A program made the position numbers and the translations under genes. Below are positions 1 through 9,155 of a stretch of 12,540 nt of DNA, one piece after another (within the stretch, counting starts at the first letter, position 1; every line of letters starts with the position of its first letter). The DNA is taken from positions 1 through 12,540 of the forward strand of contig CALGOK010000225.1 of NCBI GenBank assembly GCA_937961295.1. Direction: 5' to 3'. The notes beneath the pieces are model-generated. The model saw nothing but the letters and a program-made list of their open reading frames with translations. It had not been told where the DNA came from and made no database searches. Source of the DNA: an uncultured Gemmatimonadota bacterium (lineage in GTDB: Bacteria > Gemmatimonadota > Gemmatimonadetes > Gemmatimonadales > GWC2-71-9).

Positions 1-2150
1 TTCACGTGCCCGACCAGCGGGATCATGATCTCCGGGCGCACGTCCACGCCGCGCCGCGCGCACACGGCCGCGGCACGCGCGATGGCCCGCACCTGCATGT
101 CGTAGATCTCGGGGTGGCTGATCCCGAGCCGGCAGCCGCGGTGGCCCATCATGGGGTTCGACTCGCGCAGCGCCTCGACCCGGCGCTTCACGGCCGCCGC
201 GCTGATCCCGATCGCCTGCGCGGTGACCTTCTGCGTCTCGCTCGTGAGCGGCACGAACTCGTGCAGCGGCGGATCGAGCAGCCGCACCGTCACGGGCAGG
301 CCGGCCATGGCCCTGAAGATGCCCTCGAAGTCCTTCTGCTGCATCGGCAGGAGGCGCGCCAGCGCCGCGTCGCGCGCGTCCCGCGAGTCCGCCAGGATCA
401 TCTCGCGGACGATCGTGATGCGCTCCTCGTCGAAGAACATGTGCTCGGTGCGGCAGAGCCCGATGCCCTCGGCGCCGAAGTCGCGGCCGCGATGGGCGTC
501 GGCCGGCGTGTCGGCGTTGACGCGCACCTTCATCGGCCGGATCCGGTCCGCCCATGCCATGAGGCGGCGGTAGTGGTCGTCCAGCTCGGGCTCGAGCAGC
601 TGCGCCTGCCCGATGTACACCTGGCCGGTGCTGCCGTCGAGCGTGATCCAGTCGCCCGCGCGGACCGTCCGGTCGCCGGCGCGCAGCGTCCCGGCGGACT
701 CGTCGACCTCGAGGTCGGCGGCGCCTGCCACGCACGGCTTGCCCATTCCGCGCGCGACCACCGCGGCGTGCGACGTCATCCCGCCCCGCGCCGTGAGCAC
801 CGCCTTCGAGGCCACCATGCCGTGGAAATCCTCGGGCGACGTCTCGCGCCGGACCAGGATCACCGCGTCGCCGCGCGCGGCGCGCTCCGCGGCGGTGTCG
901 GCGTCGAGCACCACCATTCCCGACGCGGCGCCGGGGGACGCATTGAGGCCGCGGACGAACCGGTCGAGCTCGGCGCGCGGGTCGATGGTCGGATGGAGCA
1001 GCTGCTCGAGCGCCTGCGGAGGAATGCGGGCGACCGCCTCCTCCTCGCTGATCAACTCCTCGTCCACCATCTCGCAGGCCACCCGGAAGGCCGCCTGGCC
1101 GGTGCGCTGGGCGCGCCGGGTCTGCAGCATGTAGAGCTGGCCATTCTCGATGGTGAACTCCATGTCCTGCACGTCGCGGAAGTGCCGCTCCAGCGTGCGC
1201 GCCATCCGCTCCAGCGTCTGGAACGCGCCGGGGAGGGTGTCGCGCATGCGGGCGATCGGCTCGGGGGTCCGCGCGCCCGAGACCACGTCCTCGCCCTGTG
1301 CCCCGGTGAGGAACTCGCCGTAGAGCTCCGCGGCACCGGTGGACGGGTCGCGCGAGAACGCCACGCCGGTGCCCGAGTCCTCGCCGAGGTTGCCGAACAC
1401 CATCGCGACGATGCTCACGGCGGTGCCGAGGGTGTCGGGGATGTCGTGCAGCCGGCGGTAGTCCATCGCGCGGCGGGTGTTCCAGCTGTCGAACACCGCC
1501 GCGATGGCGCCCCAGAGCTGCTCCATCGGGTCCTCGGGCCACGGCGCACCCGACCGCTCACTGGCGTGCGCCTTGAAGCGCGCCACCAGCGCCTTGAGGG
1601 CGCCCACCGGCAGGTCGATCGCGCGGGCCGTGCCGTGCGCCGCCAGCGCCTCGTCGGTCATCGTCTCGAACGGCGCCTTGGGGAGGTCGAGCACCACGGC
1701 CGCGTACATCTGGACGAACCGCCGGTAGCAGTCCCAGGCGAATGCCGGCTGGTCGGCGCGCCGCGCCAGCCCCTCGACGGTGCGGTCGTTGAGGCCGAGG
1801 TTGAGGATGGTGTCCATCATCCCCGGCATCGACACCGCGGCGCCCGATCGCACCGACACCAGCAGCGGGTGGTCCTCGCCGCCGAACTCCTTGCCGGTGG
1901 CGGCCTCGAGTCGCTGCACCGCCGCCTCGACCTCGCGGCGCAGGCGGGCCGGGAACGAGCGCGTCTCCAGCCAGGTCTGGCAGAGGGTCGCCGCGATGGT
2001 GAATCCCGGCGGCACCGGGATGCCGAGGTTGGTCATCTCGGCGAGTCCGGCGCCCTTGCCGCCGAGGAGGTCCTTCATGGCGGAGGTGCCGTCGGCACGC
2101 CCCTGCCCGAAGAAGTAGACGAGCGGTTGCTGCTGGAAGCTGTCGGTCAT
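1..2150 (-). CDS. ppdK: Pyruvate, phosphate dikinase, 3' end cut by window edge
   Basis: PPDK interconverts pyruvate + ATP + phosphate with PEP + AMP + pyrophosphate in the cytoplasm, by way of a phosphohistidine. The window holds the first 716 codons; the family is usually about 870-890 residues, so roughly the last 160, including the catalytic Cys of the PEP/pyruvate barrel, lie beyond the left edge. The N-terminal nucleotide-binding domain (about 1-345) shows LLGGKGAGLAEM near 28-39, SGAAVSMPGMMDT at 102-114 and DSGTGVAFSRDPSTG near 258-272. The swivel domain carries GGMTSHAAVVARG with catalytic His461. The start of the C-terminal barrel shows EGIGLCRTEHMFF near 561-573, NPMMGHRGCRLG near 665-676 and EIMIPLVG at the edge. 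The ATG overlaps the purF stop as ATGA, and the bases upstream are pyrimidine-rich with no visible Shine-Dalgarno site. The related PEP synthase (PpsA) and PTS enzyme I are excluded by the PPDK-specific motifs. Whether it works towards PEP or towards ATP cannot be read from the sequence. Confidence 0.96.
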   Translation of the reverse strand, partial: MTDSFQQQPLVYFFGQGRADGTSAMKDLLGGKGAGLAEMTNLGIPVPPGFTIAATLCQTWLETRSFPARLRREVEAAVQRLEAATGKEFGGEDHPLLVSVRSGAAVSMPGMMDTILNLGLNDRTVEGLARRADQPAFAWDCYRRFVQMYAAVVLDLPKAPFETMTDEALAAHGTARAIDLPVGALKALVARFKAHASERSGAPWPEDPMEQLWGAIAAVFDSWNTRRAMDYRRLHDIPDTLGTAVSIVAMVFGNLGEDSGTGVAFSRDPSTGAAELYGEFLTGAQGEDVVSGARTPEPIARMRDTLPGAFQTLERMARTLERHFRDVQDMEFTIENGQLYMLQTRRAQRTGQAAFRVACEMVDEELISEEEAVARIPPQALEQLLHPTIDPRAELDRFVRGLNASPGAASGMVVLDADTAAERAARGDAVILVRRETSPEDFHGMVASKAVLTARGGMTSHAAVVARGMGKPCVAGAADLEVDESAGTLRAGDRTVRAGDWITLDGSTGQVYIGQAQLLEPELDDHYRRLMAWADRIRPMKVRVNADTPADAHRGRDFGAEGIGLCRTEHMFFDEERITIVREMILADSRDARDAALARLLPMQQKDFEGIFRAMAGLPVTVRLLDPPLHEFVPLTSETQKVTAQAIGISAAAVKRRVEALRESNPMMGHRGCRLGISHPEIYDMQVRAIARAAAVCARRGVDVRPEIMIPLVGHV

Positions 2151-3541
2151 ACCGAGGCGGGTGCGGGCGGGGAGGAGTGGCGGTGATCGTGCGCGGATTC
2201 CGGAACCGCCGTGGGATACTCGCCGGAGAAGCAGGCGTGGCACCACGCCCCGCTGCTCCCCGCGGCGTCGACCATCTCATCGAGCGTGAGGTAGTCGAGC
2301 GAGTCGACGCCCAGGTACTGGCGGATCTCATCGCGGCTGTGGGTGGCGGCGATGAGTTCGTCGCGGGTGGGCGTGTCGATGCCGTAGTGGCACGGCCCGG
2401 TGATCGGCGGCGACCCGAGGCGGAGGTGCACCTCGCGGGCGCCCGCGGCGCGGATCATCTGCACCAGACCCTTGCTGGTGGTCCCGCGGACCAGGGAATC
2501 GTCCACGACCACCACCGAGCGCCCGGCGATCACGTCGCGCACGGGATTGAACTTGATCTTCACCTTGGCCACCCGCAACGCCTGCGTCGGGTTGATGAAG
2601 GTGCGACCCACGTAGTGGTTGCGGATCAGGCCATGCTCCAGCTTCACGCCGGAGATCTCGGAGTAGCCGAGCGCCATCACGTTGGAGGAGTCGGGCACCG
2701 AGAACACCACGTCCGCTCCCGGCGCCGGGTGGAAGCGGGCCAGGTTGCGGCCGAGCTCGCGGCGCACGTGGTCGACCGACGCACCGAACACCGTCGAGTC
2801 CGGGCGCGAGAAGTACACCAGCTCGAAGATGCAGCGCGTCACCGGGCGCGACTCCAGCGGGGCGAGGTCGGTGATGATCCCGTCCTCGATGTGCACGAAC
2901 TCCCCGGGTCGCAGCTCACGCACCTCGCTGGCCCCGACCAGGTCGAACGCGCAGGTCTCGCTGGCGAGCACCACCCCCTGGCCGATCCGGCCGAGGAAGA
3001 GCGGCCGGAACCCGCGCGAGTCGATCGCGGCGTAGAGCGCGCGGCCCACGCTCATGATCACGGTGCACGCGCCGTCCACCCGCTCGAGCGCCTCGCGGAT
3101 CTGCGCCTCCGGCGTGGCCGCGCTACTGCGCGCGATGAGGTGGACCAGCACCTCGGTGTCCGACGACGACTGGAAGATCGCCCCCTCGCGCGTCAGCTCC
3201 GCGCGCAGCTCGGCCGCGTTGGTCAGGTTGCCGTTGTGGGCAATCGAGAGCGGACCCGAGTGGTAGTTGACGAGGTACGGCTGTGCGTTGGCGAGCACGG
3301 TGCTGCCGGCCGTGGAATAGCGGGTGTGGCCGACGGCCACGTCGCCCTCGAGGCGACGGAAGGTCTGCTCGTCGAAGAGGTCGGCGACCAGCCCCATTCC
3401 GCGGTGGATCCGGGCGCGGCCCTCGACGTCCACCGCCACCACGCCGGCGCTCTCCTGACCGCGATGCTGCAAGGCGTACAGGCCGAGATACGCCGTCCGT
3501 GCAGCGCCGTCGAGTCCGGACACGCCGATGATGCCGCACAT
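2147..3541 (-). CDS. purF: Amidophosphoribosyltransferase (glutamine PRPP amidotransferase)
   Basis: PurF catalyses the committed first step of purine synthesis, PRPP + glutamine to phosphoribosylamine. The 464-residue protein is full length. It opens with MCGIIGVSG, so Cys2 is the N-terminal nucleophile of the class II glutaminase domain (about 2-235), which also shows LQHRGQESAG at 24-33, GHTRYST at 71-77 and HNGNLTN at 102-108. The phosphoribosyltransferase domain has the PRPP loop VVVVDDSLVRGTT at 343-355. Cys237, Cys384, Cys434 and Cys437 fall where the B. subtilis-type enzyme binds a 4Fe-4S cluster (RCIFE, GPCHYGIDT, WCHACFSGEYP). Unlike B. subtilis there is no propeptide: an in-frame stop, the purL TGA, sits two codons upstream, so the start is fixed at this ATG. 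The start is preceded by GGAGG at 8-base spacing. The gene lies 3 bases after purL, and its stop overlaps the ppdK start. Allosteric control by AMP/GMP is known for the family and is not visible here. Confidence 0.98.
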   Translation of the reverse strand: MCGIIGVSGLDGAARTAYLGLYALQHRGQESAGVVAVDVEGRARIHRGMGLVADLFDEQTFRRLEGDVAVGHTRYSTAGSTVLANAQPYLVNYHSGPLSIAHNGNLTNAAELRAELTREGAIFQSSSDTEVLVHLIARSSAATPEAQIREALERVDGACTVIMSVGRALYAAIDSRGFRPLFLGRIGQGVVLASETCAFDLVGASEVRELRPGEFVHIEDGIITDLAPLESRPVTRCIFELVYFSRPDSTVFGASVDHVRRELGRNLARFHPAPGADVVFSVPDSSNVMALGYSEISGVKLEHGLIRNHYVGRTFINPTQALRVAKVKIKFNPVRDVIAGRSVVVVDDSLVRGTTSKGLVQMIRAAGAREVHLRLGSPPITGPCHYGIDTPTRDELIAATHSRDEIRQYLGVDSLDYLTLDEMVDAAGSSGAWCHACFSGEYPTAVPESAHDHRHSSPPAPASV

Positions 3542-3544
3542 GCG

Positions 3545-5832
<2,288 letters not shown>

Positions 5833-5836
<4 letters not shown>

Positions 5837-6537
5837 GCGCCCACCTCCGCCCCGCGACAGCGTTCCACCAGCGCGGTGAAGAAGCCCAGTCCCACGTCGT
5901 CGCCCAACACCGGGTCGGCGAGCCGCTCCGGGTGGGGCATGAACCCCACCACGTTGCCCTCGGGATTGCAGATGCCCGCGATGTCGCGCGTCGCGCCGTT
6001 CGGGTTGGCCGGCAGGCCGCGGCCGCGCACCGTCACGTAGCGGAGCGCCACCGGGTTGGCCGTCTCGAGCGCGTCGAGCGGCGCCTCGTCGGCCACGAAC
6101 CGTCCCTCGCCGTGGGCGAGCGGCACGCGGATCACCTGGCCGCGGGTGTAGTGGCCGGTGCAGGCGGTGTCGGTCCGCTCGATGCGGATGTCGACCGGCC
6201 GCGCCGTGAATCGCTGCTGGGTGTTGTGGAGCAGCGCCCCGGGGAGCAGGTGCGCCTCGCAGAGGATCTGGAAGCCGTTGCAGATGCCGAGCACCGGGGC
6301 GCCGGACTCGGCCAGCGCCCGGAGCGGGCCCATCACCGGCGCGAAGCGCGCGATGGCGCCGCTGCGCAGGTAGTCGCCGTAGGAGAAGCCGCCCGGCAGG
6401 ATCACGCCCTGGGCGCCCTGGAGGTCGGTATCGCGATAGTCGAGCAGCGCCGGCTCGCCGCCGGCGCGTGCGATCGCGCGCAGCGTCTCGGTCTCGCAGT
6501 TGCTGCCGGGAAAGCGGATCACGGCGATGCGCGGCAT
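5833..6537 (-). CDS. purQ: FGAM synthase, glutaminase subunit
   Basis: PurQ hydrolyses glutamine and passes the ammonia to PurL within the PurS/PurQ/PurL complex. The 234-residue protein is a class I (triad) amidotransferase of normal length. Cys86 lies in LGICNGFQIL, and His202 and Glu204 lie in MPHPERL, completing the catalytic triad. The N-terminus IAVIRFPGSNCE and the stretch PGGFSYGDYLRSGAIA at 48-63 are typical of PurQ rather than of GuaA or CarA. The open frame runs 20 codons further upstream, but the ATG at 6537 is right because it matches the family N-terminus and shares one base with the purS stop (TGATG). No strong Shine-Dalgarno site is visible, so translation probably depends on coupling to purS. 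The stop overlaps the purL GTG. Confidence 0.98.
5844..5848 (-). promoter_or_regulatory. Ribosome binding site deciding the purL GTG start
   Basis: Minus-strand GGAGG, inside the 3' end of purQ, is 7 bases upstream of the GTG at 5836 and 16 bases from the ATG at 5827. The spacing supports the GTG start. Confidence 0.8.
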
Positions 6538-6785
6538 CACGCGTCCACCGCCACGACGAAGTCCTCGGTCACCGGGTTGGCCAGCAGCCGCTCGCACATC
6601 CGGCGCGCGGCGGCCTCGGCTTCCGCCGGCGTGGCCGCCTCGATGCCGAGCTCGATCGCCTTGCCGACGCGCACGTCGCGCACGCCGCCGAAGCCGAGCG
6701 ACCCGAGGGCGTGCTCGACGGCCTGTCCCTGCGGATCGAGCAGGCCGGGGCGGGGAATCACGCGGACGTGGACTCGAAAGGTCAT
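6537..6785 (-). CDS. purS: FGAM synthase, PurS subunit
   Basis: PurS is the small structural partner that joins PurL and PurQ so that ammonia can be transferred. The 82-residue length matches the family. The sequence begins with FRVHVRVIPRPGLLDPQG, the typical beta strand and loop, followed by AVEHALGSLGF and VRDVRVGKAIEL. The C-terminus has the helix AEAAARRMCERLLANPVTEDF, which is close to the family pattern (CEKLLANPVIEDY-like). The open frame continues far upstream as run-on, but the ATG at 6785 overlaps the pssA stop as ATGA and has GGAGG about 10 bases upstream. Its place immediately before purQ and purL is the usual purS-purQ-purL order. Confidence 0.97.
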   Translation of the reverse strand: MTFRVHVRVIPRPGLLDPQGQAVEHALGSLGFGGVRDVRVGKAIELGIEAATPAEAEAAARRMCERLLANPVTEDFVVAVDA

Positions 6786-7609
6786 GCGGTCGGTTCCTCC
6801 AGGTGGCCCTCGGGCCGGGTCGGGGTCCGGCGGCTGCCGGATCCGTTGCTGTCGTCGTCGTTGCGGCTCAGCCCGTGCCCGAGCGCGCGGAGCAGTCCGT
6901 ACGCCACGTAGGTCAGGCCCAGCGGGAACAGGAAGTACTCCGGGACCAGCAAGCCGCCCGCGAGCACCAGCAGGTACACGGCGAGCCCCGCCAGGCGGCG
7001 CGGCGAGCCGATGCCGGCGGACGGCCAGCGCGGATACTGGACGTTGCTCACCATCAGCGCGGCCAGCAGCAGCGTCAGGAGCGCGAGGCCCTGCTGCTGC
7101 AGGTCCACCAGCGACATCGCCTGGGTGTACCAGTCGGTGCGCGAGAAGGCGTGGAACACGGCGAGCGTCATCCCCGCGGCGGGCGACGGCAGTCCCGTGA
7201 ACCATCCCGAGGGACGATCCCCGCCGGCCATCACGTTGAATCGCGCCAGCCGGATCGCGGCGGCCACCACGTAGAAGTAGCAGATCAGCCAGGCGAACCG
7301 GCCGCCGGCGCTGAACTCCTGCATGTAGACCAACAGCGCGGGGGCGACCCCGAACGAGGTGAGGTCCACCAGCGAGTCGAGCTCGGCGCCGAATCGCGAC
7401 CCGGCGTTCGACAGGCGCGCGATCCGGCCGTCGAGCATGTCGAGGATGCCGGCGAAGACGATGAACCAGCCGGCCCAGATGAAGTCGCCGTTGTAGGCCG
7501 AGACGATGGCCCAGATGCCGAAGAAGAGGTTGCCGAGGGTGAATGCGCTGGGCACCACCACGACCACCCGGCGCATCCGGCCGCTGCCTCCCTCGCGCTC
7601 GAGCCTCAT
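6782..7609 (-). CDS. pssA: CDP-diacylglycerol-serine O-phosphatidyltransferase (PS synthase)
   Basis: This integral membrane enzyme joins CDP-diacylglycerol and serine to give phosphatidylserine and CMP, the substrate for the Psd protein encoded just upstream. The 275-residue protein has a complete CDP-alcohol phosphatidyltransferase motif: Asp57, Asp60-Gly61, Ala64-Arg65, Gly74, Asp78 and Asp82 with exact family spacing. Hydrophobic membrane segments lie near 17-37, 44-58, 85-97, 106-120, 175-190 and two near 205-240. The segment SFGVAPALL after the motif is typical of PssA. The C-terminal 25 residues are polar, charged and probably disordered. The ATG at 7609 overlaps the psd stop as ATGA and has GGAG 5 bases upstream. 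A GTG two codons earlier (7615) is possible but overlaps that ribosome site. A related PgsA or choline enzyme is less likely given the paired decarboxylase gene. Confidence 0.94.
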   Translation of the reverse strand: MRLEREGGSGRMRRVVVVVPSAFTLGNLFFGIWAIVSAYNGDFIWAGWFIVFAGILDMLDGRIARLSNAGSRFGAELDSLVDLTSFGVAPALLVYMQEFSAGGRFAWLICYFYVVAAAIRLARFNVMAGGDRPSGWFTGLPSPAAGMTLAVFHAFSRTDWYTQAMSLVDLQQQGLALLTLLLAALMVSNVQYPRWPSAGIGSPRRLAGLAVYLLVLAGGLLVPEYFLFPLGLTYVAYGLLRALGHGLSRNDDDSNGSGSRRTPTRPEGHLEEPTA

Positions 7610-8232
7610 CGCCACTCCGCGATGACGGTCTGCCCCGCGCGAGTGATGTCACCCGTGTGCACCGTGACCGACGTGCCGGCCGGCAGGAACACGTCCACGC
7701 GCGAGCCGAATCGGATCAGCCCCAGGCGCTCGCCCTGCGCCGCCACGTGTCCCGGCTGGTGGTCGGTCTTGATCCGCCGGGCCACGAGGCCGGCGATCTG
7801 CCGCACCAGCATCAGGCCCCGCGGCGTGCGCAGGCCGACGTCGCTCTGCTCGTTCTCCAGCGCCGCCTTCTCGGTGGCGGCATTGAAGAACTTCCCCTGG
7901 CGATGGTCGCGGTGGATGACCTCGCCGCTCGAGGGATAGCGATTGACGTGGACGTCGAAGACGTTCATGAAGATCGAGATCCGCACCGCGGCGCCGCCGA
8001 TCACCGTCGGCTCGTCGATGGGGATCACGCTCACCACCCGGCCGTCCGCCGGCGCGATGATCACCCCCTCGCCGCGAGGTCCCTCGCGCACCGGATCCCG
8101 GAAGAACGCCGTGCACCACACGGCCACCGGCAGCCAGACCAGCGCCACGACCCACGACGCGAGCAGCAGCAGGGCGACGCCGACCAGCCACGCCACGACG
8201 ATGAAGGGCCAGCCCTCGGGAGCGATCCGCAT
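7606..8232 (-). CDS. psd: Phosphatidylserine decarboxylase, short archaeal-type (PSD-A)
   Basis: Psd removes CO2 from phosphatidylserine to give phosphatidylethanolamine at the membrane. At 208 residues it belongs to the short form, not the ~300-residue E. coli form. Residues about 9-43 are very hydrophobic and probably form one or two membrane helices. PADG at 61-64 and FDVHVNRYP at 92-100 hold the candidate catalytic Asp63 and His95. RFGSRVD holds Gly176-Ser177, the self-cleavage site at which the serine becomes the pyruvoyl cofactor, leaving a small chain of about 32 residues. The ATG shares one base with the purC stop (TGATG) and has GGAGGGG 8 bases upstream. Its stop overlaps the pssA start, so the two lipid enzymes are probably made together. 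Confidence 0.95.
   Translation of the reverse strand: MRIAPEGWPFIVVAWLVGVALLLLASWVVALVWLPVAVWCTAFFRDPVREGPRGEGVIIAPADGRVVSVIPIDEPTVIGGAAVRISIFMNVFDVHVNRYPSSGEVIHRDHRQGKFFNAATEKAALENEQSDVGLRTPRGLMLVRQIAGLVARRIKTDHQPGHVAAQGERLGLIRFGSRVDVFLPAGTSVTVHTGDITRAGQTVIAEWR
7615..7618 (-). promoter_or_regulatory. Ribosome binding site deciding the pssA start
   Basis: Minus-strand GGAG lies 5 bases before the ATG at 7609, inside the end of psd. Its last base is the first base of the alternative GTG codon at 7615-7613, so that GTG could not use it. Confidence 0.65.
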
Positions 8233-9155
8233 CAGGTGATCCCCTCCAGTGGGGCGCCGGTGATCCGGTGATGGGCATCCAGGTAGCGGGCGGATGTTGC
8301 GGCGACGACCTCCGCCGGCAGCGGCGGCGCCGGCGCGTCACCGTTCCAGCGGCCGGCCCGGCGCTCGGCAGCGAGCCAGTCGCGCAGCGGCTGCTTGTCG
8401 AAGCTTGGCTGGGGGCGACCGGGTGCGTAGCCATCGGCCGGCCAGAATCGCGAGGAGTCCGGGGTCAGGACCTCGTCGATCAGCACCGGGCTGCCGACCT
8501 GGTCGAGGCCGAACTCGAACTTGGTGTCGGCGATGATCAGTCCGCGCTCGCGCGCCGCCATGCGGCCCGCCGCGTAGAGCGCCAGGGACTGGTCGCGGAG
8601 CGCCTCGGCAAGGTGCGATCCCAGCTCGTCGACCATCCGGGCGAACGGGACGTTCTCGTCGTGGCCGCTGGTGGCCTTCGTGGCGGGGGAGAACACCGGC
8701 GGTTCGATCGCGGAGGATTCCTGCAGCCCCTCCGGCAGCGGCTCGCCGGCCAGGGTGCCGCCGTTGCGGTATTCCTGCCACGCCGAGCCGGCGAGGTAGC
8801 CGCGGACCACGCACTCGAACGCCACCGGGGCGGTGCGGCGCACCAGCATCGCGCGGCCCTCGAGCTGCTCCCGGTGGGGCGCGAGCGCCGGCAGCTCGAC
8901 CAGGATCGCGTCGGTGTCGGCGGTGAGGTAGTGCGACCGCGCAAGCGGCGCGAGCCGCTGGAACCAGAACGCCGAGAGCTGGGTGAGCACCCGGCCCTTG
9001 TGGGGAATCGGCTCCGCGCAGACCACGTCGAACGCGCTGACGCGGTCGCTCGCGACGATCAGCAGGCGCGCCTCGTCGACCTCGTACACCTCGCGCACCT
9101 TCCCCCGACGCCAGAGCGGGAGCGGCAGCGCGCTGGTGAGCAGCGGCAATGTCAT
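8232..9155 (-). CDS. purC: SAICAR synthetase
   Basis: PurC ligates aspartate to CAIR using ATP, giving SAICAR, the substrate of the PurB encoded just upstream. The protein has 307 residues, close to the yeast Ade1 length and longer than the ~237-residue E. coli/Bacillus form. Visible signatures are LWRRGKVREVYEV at 14-26, ASDRVSAFDVV at 35-45, FECVVRGYLAGSAW at 113-126, SGHDENVPF at 163-171, LIIADTKFEFG at 206-216 and IDEVLTPDSSRFW at 226-238. These cover the ATP-binding and CAIR-binding parts. The open frame runs on far upstream inside purB, but the ATG at 9155 matches the family N-terminus, overlaps the purB stop as ATGA and has GGAG 8 bases upstream. Nothing looks broken. Confidence 0.97.
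   Translation of the reverse strand: MTLPLLTSALPLPLWRRGKVREVYEVDEARLLIVASDRVSAFDVVCAEPIPHKGRVLTQLSAFWFQRLAPLARSHYLTADTDAILVELPALAPHREQLEGRAMLVRRTAPVAFECVVRGYLAGSAWQEYRNGGTLAGEPLPEGLQESSAIEPPVFSPATKATSGHDENVPFARMVDELGSHLAEALRDQSLALYAAGRMAARERGLIIADTKFEFGLDQVGSPVLIDEVLTPDSSRFWPADGYAPGRPQPSFDKQPLRDWLAAERRAGRWNGDAPAPPLPAEVVAATSARYLDAHHRITGAPLEGIT

Noticed and set aside
6786..7652. Upstream extension of the purS frame, 371 residues in total
   Set aside because: It overlaps pssA in another frame. PurS is a ~82-residue family, and its start at 6785 has GGAGG and an ATGA overlap.
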